From the NCBI RefSeq assembly GCF_905147045.1, contig NC_065907.1:806001-870000 (forward strand): a DNA stretch of 64,000 nt, in the 5' to 3' direction. Made by a program: the position numbers and the translations under genes. A model generated the notes under the pieces. That model saw nothing but the letters and a program-made list of their open reading frames with translations. It searched no databases and had not been told where the DNA came from. This stretch comes from Nymphalis io. Its lineage: Eukaryota; Arthropoda; Insecta; Lepidoptera; Nymphalidae. Shown one piece after another: positions 32,413-42,968 of this stretch. Numbering within the stretch: position 1 is the stretch's first letter; each line of letters starts with the position of its first letter.

Positions 32413-33086
32413 GTGCGTTTTTTTTTTGTTTATCGTAAACGTAACCGTCATGAATAACGATTGATTTATGATTTAAATTTGGAACAATTTCTTCATTATA
32501 CTTCTTGTAGTTTTGGTTGACAAATAATGGCGATTTCATCATATATATATTATTGTTGTGTTAATATTGGAGCTTTTTTTTTTCATAAACGAGTTGTTTT
32601 CCATTTGGTTTAAATCGATGAATTATTTTTGTAAATTATATTTAGCGAAATATTACATATCAACTGCAATGTCATATAGTATGTTTGTGCTGACTAATGT
32701 AAACGGATATACCAATATCTTAATATTGCAATGTGAACTTAATTATTCAAATATTAAGATAGAAAATCGTAATAAACTAGAAATTAGTAATATAAGCTAC
32801 ATCATCAATTAATAGCAGCTTTAAACGTATATTACAAATAAGAACAGACATCGTATGTTAATATTGTGTCTCTGTTACTCAAGAGTATGTTTTAATGTTA
32901 ACGAAAAGGATAGGCATATGAATTTTGATAGGAGGTAAACTAACACGCTATGGTTTGTACGACCTTTGTTTATATTCAATACGAATTGTATTCTTTAAAT
33001 AAAGCAGGGGTTGGCTCACAGTTCGTATGCGTTTTTCCTCGTTGACAAAGAACCGTTCAACTAATTATATTTTAATGTTTTTGCAG
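32413..33086. other. Presumed intron
   Basis: Very AT-rich. ORFs inside (for example 32558-32812) are leucine/isoleucine/asparagine-rich, as expected from base composition, and are not considered genes. Confidence 0.4.
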
Positions 33087-33154
33087 CGAATTGAATAATT
33101 ACTTTTAATGCGGCCAGTATAATGGTTTGAACAGATTTAGTCTTGAGTTTCGGT
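33087..33154 (+). other. Candidate non-coding or poison exon
   Basis: Flanked by a textbook acceptor (attttaatgtttttgcag, ending 33086) and a strong donor GGT|GTAAGT at 33154/33155. All three frames are closed inside the 68 nt; entered in phase 0 from the exon ending at 32412 it would read RIE then stop. It would therefore be a 5' UTR exon of another isoform, a poison exon, or a decoy. Confidence 0.3.
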
Positions 33155-33180
33155 GTAAGTAGTATATATTACTAGATAAA

Positions 33181-33360
33181 GTAACAGTAACATCATGTAA
33201 ACGCGATTTAGAGTAGGATTAGAGACTATTCCACCACGTTGCTCCACTACGTTGAGAAGTGTTCGATTCCATCACACCATTCCAATGTGCAGGTTTTCTA
33301 ACGGTTTTTTCTTCCACTATCTCTTCAGTCTTGGATGAAATCACTGAGCCATGTCAGAGC
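33181..33360 (-). mobile_element. SINE family A, very diverged
   Basis: gtaacagtaacatcatgtaa (3' end), actattccaccacgttgctc, cattccaatgtgcaggtttt and cactgagccatgtc (head) occur in the right order with heavy divergence and loss of the B box. Confidence 0.55.
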
Positions 33361-34254
33361 TTTTATGAAATAAAAACGCTCATTTAAATATTTATTTTCT
33401 CTTTCTTCTTCTTGAATATTTTGTTTTTGAATCGTAAAATTGTATCGTATTTGATGTGCTTGTAAAAAAATCTATCATTTATGCATGAGAGCATAAATCT
33501 CTAAGCTGTCATAGACTAAACTACTTTAATGTATACAATAGATCATAGACAAAATAAAAACAATATTTACTATTCGCAAGACCAAGGTCAATGTCTCTGG
33601 GTTGTGTTTATAATGAAAAATAATTATAATATTTCTTTGAAACACGATGTTTATAATAAAATCATCACGCGCCATATTGGATGACAGCTATTATCATTAA
33701 ACCCCTAACGTTCGTGTCTCACTAACGAAATGTCGAAAGTCGACGTACGGTGATACGCTATTTAGATGCGTGTATTCCTTTAATTATATAATTAGCGAAA
33801 CCAATATCGCATATCACTTTTTGACCGTTCTGCGCTGAATTTCGAGTTTTTTCTATAAGAATATAGTTAGTTCAATAAATGTAGACGATAGACTATATCA
33901 GCTTGGACAAAAGGAGCGGATCGCGTCGTAGTGGATTGAACTATCAATTGCTGTATTGAAAGAAGACAGTGCACAGATGCACACAACAGATAACCCATAT
34001 TGTCTCCGCACACTTTTGCTTAAGTGCCTTTTTTGTCATTTTTTATCTTTATCTTATACGGCTCATACACTCGTATTCTTATCTATATGTATGTATGTAT
34101 GTATGTGGCTAAATTTAGTATTAATTACCTTACTATTACATGCTCTTTGTAGTTCAGCCGGAGATTCGACTGTAAAGAAGATAAAATGGTTTATATTTTG
34201 TTTTATTTTACTATAACACTATAAAAATGTATATAGTTTAGCTATTTACATTGC
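33361..34254. other. Non-coding
   Basis: AT-rich, with a (GTAT)n run at 34086-34106. The 86-codon ORF at 33956 contains the microsatellite and is not considered a gene. Confidence 0.4.
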
Positions 34255-34420
34255 GGCAATTCTGATAAGTTAGACAATTCCTGATAGGTACAACGTTGGT
34301 GTCTTTAAAATCCAGAGTGAACAGGTTTCTTCTACAAGCGTGCTAAATCCTAGACCGTGCCGATGCTTAACATCAGGCAAGTCAACGGTCAAATGCTGGC
34401 CTATTAAGAGTAAAAAAAAT
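34255..34420 (+). pseudogene. LINE ORF C-terminus and 3' UTR, truncated
   Basis: The frame from about 34295 reads FKSRVNRFLLQACS-like residues, then a stop, and the 3' UTR words ccgatgcttaacatcaggca and atgctggcctattaa, followed by an A-rich tail. The FK.RV.R.L pattern is typical of the end of CR1/Jockey-type RT ORFs in Lepidoptera. Confidence 0.5.
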
Positions 34421-34910
34421 AAAAATTAATATCTATTGTAAAAAACACCCAAATGTATAGAAGTGACATTACATTGATATGTCACGTGATCAAATAATGA
34501 ATCGAAAGCATTTGTCTACGTATATTATATATAATGATTCGGAGCTTTACCGGCTACCCAGATCCACTGCGGAATGGCTTATGAATGTATTATCTACCTT
34601 TGAAAGAGCACAGGTTTGCTCACTGCCGAAAATAAGACAAATTAAACACTTCACGATTCTTGCCCGGATTTGAACTCATGACCTTAAGATTTTATTTGAC
34701 ATTGGTGGAATAATCAATCGGTTTTGTTTCTTGTAGTTATTTTAGTTGAATGAAATTCTCGTTTGAGCGTTGATGAATGAAAGTGAGTCATTTATCACAA
34801 TGACAGCATCGATTTGGTCGAGAGGATTCGACACAGATCAATTTTTTGCCTTCTCAACCCGTAGATGGCGCAAGAGCTGACAGGGAATTGTTGTTCTATC
34901 TAGCATTAAG
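34421..34910. other. Non-coding; possible SINE debris
   Basis: Positions 34545-34690 include attcttgcccggatttgaac and tcatgaccttaag, which could be the B-box region of an old minus-strand family A copy. Not firm. Confidence 0.3.
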
Positions 34911-35153
34911 CGAACGATGGATCACCTGATGGTGTCACCCGCGCCCATAGACTCGCGTCGTAGGAAATATTAACCATTCCTTACATCGTTGATGCGCCAC
35001 CAACTTTGAAACTAAGACGTGATGGCCCTTATGCATGTAGTTACATTGGCTCATTCACCTAACATAACAATACTAAGTATTTTTGGTTGGCGGTTGAATA
35101 AGTGATGATTGGTCGGTACGTACCTTAGTGGCTTGCACAAAGCCCTCCCACCA
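34911..35153 (-). mobile_element. Family B retroposon, diverged
   Basis: ggatcacctgatggtgtcac, ttccttacatcgttgatgcg, ccaccaactttgaaac, gtagttacattggctcattc and aaagccctcccaccacg in order; the poly(A) end is missing. Confidence 0.75.
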
Positions 35154-35662
35154 CGTACATATTTACTTCTTTTGTTTATTTTAGTGACACATTCTTGTCG
35201 TAACTTTATCATAATTGTTGTTAGCAAAAAATTTTGTCCTTCAAATGACATTAGTACAGTTGCGAAATCCGTTACCGATCTCGATGGCATTACAAACAAG
35301 ATCAATCTTCTCACGTCCTTCCATTCGTATTTATAACGATATGATTTTTTTAATATGTCACGCTTATTAGCAATTTAACCGACAATCCGCTTGAATTATA
35401 GTAGCTGCTTCATTATTTTTACAATTGGTTTATTTTTAATAGTTATGTTGAATCGGAGTTTGATTTTGACTCAAGTTTTTTTTTTTTTATTGTAATTGTA
35501 AGTAGTAATTATAAATTTGCATCCTGCGTTCGACATATTAATATACATATATATGAGTTAAATGTTTTCTAAATATTTTCTAATATTTGAATTTTTATGT
35601 TAATGCATCAAAAATTAGATTTTGTCCATTCGTGGTGTTGTTCCGACCGTTATAGTTCAAGT
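35154..35662. other. Non-coding
   Basis: A minus-strand frame through 35160-35340 (WKDVRRLILFVMPSRSVTDF, then ATVLMSFEGQNFLLTT) looks mildly protein-like but has no splice sites, and its ORF runs on into the neighbouring family B copy. Left unannotated. Confidence 0.3.
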
Positions 35663-35701
35663 CAGGTGGTGACCACCTGCCCGTCACGGCAGGTGATCAC
35701 C
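35663..35701. promoter_or_regulatory. E-box palindrome cluster
   Basis: CAGGTGGTGACCACCTG (35663-35679) is a perfect 17-nt palindrome around a central G. GGTGATCACC (35692-35701) is a second palindrome. Together they hold three CAGGTG/CACCTG E-boxes (35663, 35674, 35690), the type bound by Snail/ZEB and some bHLH factors. Regulatory role inferred only. Confidence 0.35.
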
Positions 35702-35938
35702 CCTCTATCAGAGCCTGACAGAAACTCGGGTGATTTAGTAAGGTTCAATAATATATCTACTAAGAAAAGTCAGCAAATATGTCTATATTACTATTTTTTA
35801 TTAACATACGAGTACGTAGTTATACTTAAGACTGCATAAAATATATAATGAATCGATCTAAACTAATAAACGTGGAGACGCTTTTTTTTGTAATGCCTAA
35901 CTGAAAAAAACTACTAAACCAATATACATAAAACTTAT

Positions 35939-36172
35939 TTGACGAGCCGGTTGGCATGGTTGGTAGATACTTGCCTTTCACGCCGAAGGTTGGGGGTACG
36001 ATTCCCACCCAGGACGGATATTTGTGTGCATGAACATGTCTGTAATTTATTTACAAAAGAAAAGTAGTGTATGTAGTATATCAGTTGTCTGGTTTCCATA
36101 GCACAAGCTTTGTACAAGCTTAATTTGGGATCAGATGGCCGTGTGTGAAAAATGTCCCAGGATATTATTATT
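35939..36172 (+). mobile_element. SINE family D, copy 1
   Basis: tRNA-like head (gagccggttggcatggttgg, cctttcacgccgaagg) with a B-box region (ggggtacgattcccaccc). The body is ttacaaaagaaaagtagtgt and cagttgtctggtttccatag, with end gatcagatggccgtgtgtga, then a TATTATTAT tail. Collinear with 58936-59190. Confidence 0.8.
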
Positions 36173-36189
36173 ATTATATCAGAAGATGA

Positions 36190-36500
36190 AAAACGTTTCC
36201 GAGGAGGTTTTAGTATAAAATCCTCACTATTATATTATATTATAAATGCAAAAGTGAGTTTGTTTGTGTGTTTTTTATGGTTTCACGTCTTAACTACTCA
36301 ACCGATTATTATTAAATTTTTGCAAACATGTTGTCATGGATACAGACATCTAACCATAACTACTTCCCCACCCTTATGACCCCTCACACGCAGACCTGCG
36401 TGGAAACTTGTATTATAATAAAAGTAGACGCGCTTCGCAGTTTCACCGACTTCAAATTTAGACTATTGGCGTGACATGCACGAATTTCATGTTCTTGTTA
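36190..36500 (+). repeat. Interspersed repeat or MITE-like element, long copy
   Basis: Runs from acgtttccgaggaggtttta through attataaatgcaaaagtgag, cgtcttaactactcaaccga and catgttgtcatggatacaga to cagtttcaccgacttcaaat and tattggcgtgacatgc. A shorter copy at 39145-39255 has both ends but lacks the middle. No coding capacity. Confidence 0.6.
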
Positions 36501-37637
36501 TATATCTATTATATAAAAAGATTAAAATAAAATTAATACATACTAAACATATTGTTAATTTATTATTACTAACAAATTATACGATAGAAGTTTATAAAGA
36601 TGGCATATGGATACGTACGATACCTCTTTATTAGATACGAGTCCCCCGCCATCTATCTTTCGTTAATAGTACTACGCTAGTAACTTACACATGCGTGACA
36701 TTAACATAAGTAATAAAATGGTGCGGAAACTATGGGACCTTACACTGACATTCATTACGCTTTCAACTGGAACACCGCTTTTTTATTGATTAAATAAATA
36801 AGCAAATAAACTGTACAAGTTAAATTCTCAATCGGCCGAACCATAGGTATTCTAGTAGATTACGAACAAGCTTTTATTTTATATATGTAAAAAGCGTGAA
36901 GTTAGTATTCGTTGATAACGTACCGGATATATAAATTTTATTGTATATAAAAACTAATTGCTACTGAGTTCCTTGCCAGATATCAGTACACTCTTCATTC
37001 AAACCCGGTCGTAGTGATGTTTGATTTAAACTTTTCAATTACGATTTAACAACTAATACTAAAAAAGTATATATATGTTTATTATTTAAAAATAATATTT
37101 ATAATTTTTTAAGGAATTACTAATATACCTATTTACTTCTACATTTAAGAGTGAAGTTATTAGGAGTGGGGACGACAACAGGCTGAGGTCAGGACAGAAC
37201 TGCGGTATTTATATTACTAGGCGCCCCATAAATCATTGCTCTATTGACGCTTAAAAAGTTGGCAACCATAAATACATGTTTTACGACTCTACAACTTTGA
37301 AAGAAATACTATTTTGAAATACATTTATAAATATATTTTCGTGTTATATATTACATTTAGCATCCAGAACTGAAACTGATGTTACAAAATCCTTGAATTG
37401 GTCTTTTTAAAAATAGAACACCAAATCATACAAATTAATGTAAATAACTCACTCAATTACTCTTAAAAATTCAAATAACACATTTGAACACATTCAATAA
37501 ATCAAAAGGTGCGCCAATTAATTAATTACTTTACCTTTCGGTACACTCACACAATGGCGGTTTTAAATGATGTTGTATGGATCAAGGAGACTCCTAACGA
37601 TACTATATTATAAATCATAATCGGTAACTTCACAAAT
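36501..37637. other. Non-coding
   Basis: No gene or placed repeat. Positions 36600-36780 are less AT-rich than their surroundings but carry no frame. Confidence 0.35.
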
Positions 37638-37975
37638 AATATTGTTGTAACAGTAACAGTAACAGCCTGTAAATGACCCACTGCTGGGCTAAGGCCTCCT
37701 CTCCCTTTTTTGAGGAGAAGGTTTGGAGCTTATTCCACCACGCTGCTCCAGTGCGGGTTGGTAGAATACACATGTGGCAGAATTTCGATGAAATTAGACA
37801 CATGCAGGTTTCCTCACGATGTTTTCCTTCACCGAAAAGCACGAGATGAATTATAAACAGAAATTAAGCACATGTAAATTCAGAGGTGCTTGCCCGGGTT
37901 TGAACCCACGTTCATCGGTTAAGATTCACGCGTTCTTACCACTGGGCCATCTCGACTTATCAATAAAATATTGTT
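37638..37975 (-). mobile_element. SINE family A, full length
   Basis: Clean full copy with (CAGTAA)n-type tail at the left and head at the right (cactgggccatctcgac). B box intact (gggtttgaacccacg). AATATTGTT at 37638-37646 and 37967-37975 is a likely duplication, though some extra bases lie between it and the head. Confidence 0.9.
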
Positions 37976-38111
37976 AAATATTGTTGTACCAATTATGAAC
38001 GTAGGTTACTGGTATAACCACCCTACGTATGTAACCGTCAGCCCAAGCATAATTCATTAGTTTTTTTATTAGATATCCTTAATAGGTTAAAAAAAATTAT
38101 TTATTTACTTT

Positions 38112-38292
38112 GATGATGGCCACGTGATGGTAAGTGATCACTGGTTGGTCTGTGACGTCGATACGTAGACCCGTACAGCTTATACATGTTCATTCGCCTT
38201 TCAACCGTAACATAGAGTATTGTATTCTGACGGTGTAATGAGTAATGACTGTCGGGTGGGTGGTAAATGCCTAGACGGACGTTTTAGTACTA
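38112..38292 (-). mobile_element. Family B retroposon, old copy
   Basis: ggccacgtgatggtaagtga, tgttcattcgcctttcaacc and gtcgggtgggtggtaaatgc are in the right order, with large losses. It lies directly beside the young copy at 38302. Confidence 0.55.
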
Positions 38293-38301
38293 ACAGCTTG
38301 C

Positions 38302-38596
38302 TTTTTTTTTTTATAGAATAGGAAGGTGGACGAGCATATGGGCCACCTGATGGTAAGTGGTCACCAAACGCTCTTAGACATTGGAATTGTAAGAAATGTC
38401 AACCATCGCTTATAGCCAATGCGCCACCAACCTTGGGAACTAAGATTTTATGTCCCTTGTGCCTGTAATTACACTGGCTCACTCACCCTTCAAACCGGAA
38501 CACAACAATATCAAGTATTGCTGTTTTGCGGTAGAATATCTGATGAGTGGGTGGTACCTACCTAGACGAGCTTGCACAAAGCCCTACCACCAGTAA
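38302..38596 (-). mobile_element. Family B retroposon, full length, young
   Basis: T-run, tatagaataggaaggtggac, complete body, 5' end aaagccctaccaccag. The variant gcttatagccaatgcg, without the tacatc word, is shared with the copies at 30227, 50797 and 54203, suggesting one subfamily. Confidence 0.9.
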
Positions 38597-38599
38597 AGT

Positions 38600-38812
38600 C
38601 ATCATAATGTCTCACTGCTTCATCTTTAAACCTTTAGATAATTTGAAGCTTATTCCACTTAGCTGTTCAAAAGTGGAATAGTGAATACATTTTCCTTTCA
38701 AAGCCTACTAAACATAAACAAAGCAGATAGAAATTAAGTAGTGCTTTCCCGTTTTGAACTTTTATTCTTCGCTTAAAAATCACATGTTTTAACCACAGAG
38801 CCATCTCGGCGT
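38600..38812 (-). mobile_element. SINE family A, old copy
   Basis: Order kept: aatgtctcactgcttcatct, gaagcttattccacttagct, gaaattaagtagtgctttcc, cgttttgaacttttattctt (B box decayed) and aaccacagagccatctcggc (head). Confidence 0.7.
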
Positions 38813-39144
38813 TTTTCAGCGTCACAATAATAATATATGTGTATCTTGTTTGCGCACATGAATAGAGAGTAGTCTTGTCAGTATGTAGATTAAAGTATCG
38901 GCTTGCGTATTTCGGACTACGATAATTTCAAATTTGCTTACATTACATTGTTGTTAAAAGGATTTGCAAATATATGCGTTGATAGTTATAATCATTGGTG
39001 GATACCAACAGTGCGAAATGTGATATGATGAAATAACTCCGTTCGGAAACGATGTGATGCTGTATTCAAACTATTTTAAATATCAAAGTTAGTTGTCTAT
39101 TCTAATAGATAAGATACTAAACTAAATTCTAACTAATACCAGAA
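38813..39144. other. Non-coding
   Basis: Nothing recognised. Confidence 0.35.
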
Positions 39145-39255
39145 GTTGCAGCACGTTTCGGTGAAGGTTTTACTATATTAATTTTATTATGTAAGTAGTT
39201 TCATCCGTTTCGAATTTAGATTATTGACGTGACGTCATATTCATGTTCATGAAGC
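39145..39255 (+). repeat. MITE-like repeat, internally deleted copy
   Basis: Both ends of the 36190-36500 element (acgtttcggtgaaggtttta; cgaatttagattattgacgt) without the centre. Non-autonomous debris. Confidence 0.5.
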
Positions 39256-39261
39256 ACGTAA

Positions 39262-39465
39262 AGCCTTAAAGCAGTGGTATTGCGCCTGAACTTTTTCCGG
39301 TCGTGTCTGATTGCCGTCCCATCGGATTATGAGAGGGAGGGAATAGAGAGTGCACCTGTGTTTGCGCACACACTTGTGCACAATAATATGACCTGCGCAG
39401 TTGGGTAATCTTTTTTAAGACTTGCTCCCGTGGTCGAAATCGGTCAGGAGGACATAATATTACAT
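39262..39465 (+). mobile_element. SINE family C, 5'-truncated
   Basis: Begins in the body (tattgcgcctgaactttttc) and keeps gagtgcacctgtgtttgcgc, acacttgtgcacaataatat and ccgtggtcgaaatcggtcag. No tRNA-like head. Confidence 0.85.
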
Positions 39466-39779
39466 TATTAAAAACACAACAAATATTTCTCGTTCAAATA
39501 CTTATCTTATAAACGCCGAGTTAAAAATATTTAGAAGCGTAGGGTAGCGTAGTCAATATTTATTGCTGTTGCGGAAATAAGACGTAGAAATTGGGAAATA
39601 CGCAATACTTTTCAAATAAATCAAACAACGCCTAAGTAAGATAATTTTAAAAATTTTGCCAAAGTAAATATATGCATTGATTTGTCATGGAGAAGTCTGT
39701 GATTGTTTTCTATAATTATGAAAATAGACTATGATAACAATTTACCATCACATGGGCCATCTTCCCGTTCGGATTCCAA

Positions 39780-40530
39780 TTTTTACATAAAAACCCCTCT
39801 CGTCTCCCCTCTTAAAGTATTACTTATAGAAGACGTTTTTATAACGTATAAAGGACATGACTAATTTAAATTCGTTAAAACACTTCGTATGTTTTAAAAA
39901 CAGCTGTGTAGACAAAAATCCCACAACAATAGTTCCTTTATAGCGCTTTTAATCGAATTCATTATTACTTTTATCTCATAATAAAGCATCCACTTCTTCA
40001 AACCACCCATTCATACAATTTTCTATCTCAAACAATTCCTGCGGAACCATTTAAACCTTTTATGTACTATTAACTACCATTATGACTTCCTGCTGTTACG
40101 TAAGAACAAGCATCTTTTGTATGACGTTTACAACCTGACCAAATTGTAAAGATGCCTTTCCGGTTTTCTCTGGTATCGAAAGAAGATATTTTAAAATATG
40201 CTTCTTATTTCTTTTGAATGCTATTTCCTAGGCGGTAACCGGAACTTCTATTTTATTGGTCTTGCAGTCTCCACTAACGTGTTACCCGTGTCTGGGTTGT
40301 ATTTTTCTATTATGTCTAGGGCAGTACAATGAACTTTTAGATTATCATCTTCATGTTGTGTGTCAGTTGTTATTTTTGTGCATTTGTCAATGTATTCTGG
40401 ATTACGAGGCTGATGTAGATGATATTCATCCAGGCTGTCCATGATGGAGTCATCCCTATTATGGATTGTTATTGAAAGGCTTTAGTCAAAATTCTTTTTT
40501 GTAGTCGCCGCTTATTTATTTACCAGTTTT
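39780..40530 (-). repeat. Large interspersed repeat, about 750 bp, with fossil ORF
   Basis: On the minus strand the block begins around gcggcgtaaaaactgg and passes through ccataatagggatgactcc and a 64-codon frame (MDSLDEYHLHQPRNPEYIDK, ending TGNTLVETARPIK). It ends in ggaaggcatctttacaat-like words and the 40010-40080 segment. The word order resembles a long non-autonomous repeat that I remember as widespread in lepidopteran genomes. If so, the protein-like frame is not a host gene. No second copy exists here to test this. Confidence 0.4.
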
Positions 40531-40878
40531 TACGCCGCGTCGTCACAATATTGGTATGGTATACGAACTTCTTTGTGTTATGATTATTGCAAGCACTATA
40601 TGAAATACATACTTGTGCAATTGTAGCTTTTCCGTCGCATATTTTATGAGGATTATCATCTCGTAATCTAGTCCCTGTGCCTCGTGTATTATGAGGAACT
40701 TCTATTTCCTCACTCTTTTAAGCCCTTCAACTGCGTTCCAACACAACAAAAGAGGGTAGTTGCTAAATCAAATGCTCGAGCCTTAGAAAGCAATAACGCG
40801 TCAAAGTTAAGAACTTCTGGCTTATAATTACTCGTCAGAAAACAAAGAAAAACAAATTATTTTCTCGTTGGGTTATAG
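40531..40878. other. Non-coding
   Basis: Unassigned sequence between the large repeat and the exon candidate. Confidence 0.3.
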
Positions 40879-40924
40879 CCGGAATTTGACAGAAAAAGCT
40901 AATATTGGACCAACGACAGTCAAA
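40879..40924 (+). CDS. Candidate small internal exon (weak)
   Basis: Donor CAAA|GTAAGT at 40924/40925 is strong; the acceptor ttatag (40873-40878) follows a T-rich tract. The open frame NLTEKANIGPTTVK ends in phase 0. The frame remains open leftward for about 25 more codons (EKQIIFSLGYSR precedes it), so an upstream acceptor is also possible. No recognised homology. Confidence 0.25.
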
Positions 40925-41912
40925 GTAAGTATTTAATTTAATCTATACTAAGACAGGTTCAGGTTGAGTTTAATTTAATGAAAATATACGGTTCCTTGAA
41001 GGTAATTTCCATACCAGATCGTTATCATTCGATCACTGTTCAATCTCGTTATATAAACGTTATCGTGGTAATGTTCTCTTTCTAGGATCTTTGATTTCTA
41101 ATTCTATGGCTATGCAACAATCATACACACATACAATCAAAACATCATTAGGAATCATGACACACCCACTCACACACCCACGCATGCACACACTTCTAGT
41201 ATTTCTAAGTCTAACTATAAGCCTTTTTATCCATAAATTTAAACATTTATTTTTATTTATTATTACGATGATTACAAATACAACGCAAGTTGTAGATATC
41301 TAAGTGAATCAGAATTTATTTAAAATAAAACATTGTAAAAAAAAAGATCGTTTAAATTAATCTTCTGAGAAGTCTTCTTGTTTAAATGTAATAATGTTAT
41401 ATACAAGTTTAGATGATTATAAATTAATAAGTCAAGATTGTTAAGCGGATAACACTCTGGGAATTCAAATGAAGTTGAGCATTCATATTTAGCTTTTGTC
41501 ATGTCATGTCGTTTTTAATTCCTCTATATCGGTAATGAAATTATAAGCAAGTGCGTCAAAATGACCTTTAATGTACTTAGTATATACAAAATATTATACG
41601 ACGGTGTGTGGTGAATAAACACTGAGATTTAGCGAAATATTGTTTTATTTAGTTAGTAACTCGGAGTGTTATGTAGATCACAGATAAAAAAGACAAAGTT
41701 TAGTTTAGTTAAGAACCATGTCTCTAATACCATAATTAAAAAAAAAATTAATAGATTGTGCTCAGTACATGAACATATAAATAATATAAGTTAATTTTAA
41801 GTTGAAGTTCATCAAGATTTTTGTACCTATGTGTTTTCGATGATACATCTTTGCAACTTAAAAGCTACCATTTAAAAGCCTGTCTAAATTTCATCAATAT
41901 TTATCATAATGG
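40925..41912. other. Non-coding
   Basis: AT-rich. The ORF at 41091 runs through a simple CA/CACAC-rich patch and is discounted. Confidence 0.4.
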
Positions 41913-42252
41913 ATGTATATTTCAACAAGCCGAGATGGCCCTGTGGTAAGAACGCGTGAATCTTAACCGATGATCGTTGGTTCAAACCCGGGCAAGCACC
42001 ACTGAATTTTCATGTGCTTAATTTGTGATTATAATTCATCTCGTGCTTTACGGTGAAGGAAAACATCGTGAGGAAACCTGCATGTGTCTAATTTCACTGA
42101 AGTTCTGCCACATGTGAATTCTACCAACCCGCATTGGAGCAGCGTGGTGGAATAAGCTCCAAACCTTCTCCTCAAAAAGAGGAGAGGAGGCCTTTAGCCC
42201 AGCAGTGGGACATTCACAGGCTGTTACGGTACGGTACGGTATGTATATTTCA
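41913..42252 (+). mobile_element. SINE family A, full length, with perfect 12-bp target-site duplication
   Basis: Complete copy with A box (agatggccctgtgg), intact B box (ggttcaaacccgg) and an (GGTAC)n-type tail at 42222-42240. ATGTATATTTCA occurs exactly at 41913-41924 and 42241-42252. Probably one of the youngest insertions in the window. Confidence 0.95.
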
Positions 42253-42594
42253 TGGCGATTTACACCGTGCTAGGTAATTTATAGTCTCATAAATCCCTAA
42301 GTCCATTGTTAGCTTGATTTCGGTATTTTTTTATGCTTCGATAATAACGTTCATGCAATGAAATTTTTTATCAAATGGCTTAACAACATAGAATTACATT
42401 TTATTGCTTTTGAATAAATACGTTTTGCTTTATATTTTGATAAATAATATGTTACTACTATTACCACATACATAATAAAAATATTAAATAAACTTTTCCT
42501 ACATATATAACATACGTCATAGTAATTTCAAAGATACATCTAATTTGGAAGTTAAAGATAAAATAACAATATCTATCGCAAAACAGCAGTACTA
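42253..42594. other. Non-coding
   Basis: AT-rich. The words cgcaaaacagcagtac at 42577-42592, just outside the family B copy, echo an internal word of that element and may be a rearranged scrap. Confidence 0.35.
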
Positions 42595-42889
42595 CTGGTG
42601 GTAGGGCTTTGTGCAAGCTCGTCTGGGTAGGTACCACCCACTCATCAGATATTCTACCGCAAAACAGCAATACTTGATATTGTTGTGTTCCGGTTTGAAG
42701 GTTGAGTGAGCCAGTGTAATTACAGGCACAAGGGACATAAAATCTTAGTTCCCAAGGTTGGTGGCGCATTGACGATGTAAGCGATGGTTAACATTTCTTA
42801 CAATGCCAATGTCTATCGGCGTTGGGGACTACTTACCATCAGGTGGCCCATATGCTAGTCCGCTTACCTGTAGTATAAAAAAACACATA
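42595..42889 (+). mobile_element. Family B retroposon, full length
   Basis: 5' end ctggtggtagggctttgtgc, full body including gcgcattgacgatgtaagcg, 3' end cttaccatcaggtggcccat, then tagtataaaaaaac. I see no obvious tRNA-type A or B box, so its promoter class is unknown. Confidence 0.9.
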
Positions 42890-42954
42890 CATAAATATAT
42901 GAATCACATTTTTTTATCTTTGACGATTATTATTTATGTTTATGTAAATTACAT

Positions 42955-42968
42955 TGGCCGGCCGGCCA
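42955..42968. repeat. GC-only palindrome
   Basis: TGGCCGGCCGGCCA is a perfect 14-bp palindrome in otherwise AT-rich DNA. Confidence 0.9.

Noticed and set aside
35051..35314. 87-codon minus-strand ORF with receptor-like hydrophobic residues
   Set aside because: Its C-terminal half is family B antisense; the remaining part has no splice donor where the repeat begins.
41957..41990. tRNA-like A and B boxes at the SINE heads (also 5850, 20505, 49960, 63480)
   Set aside because: They belong to SINEs; no complete cloverleaf with an acceptor stem closes, so they are not tRNA genes.
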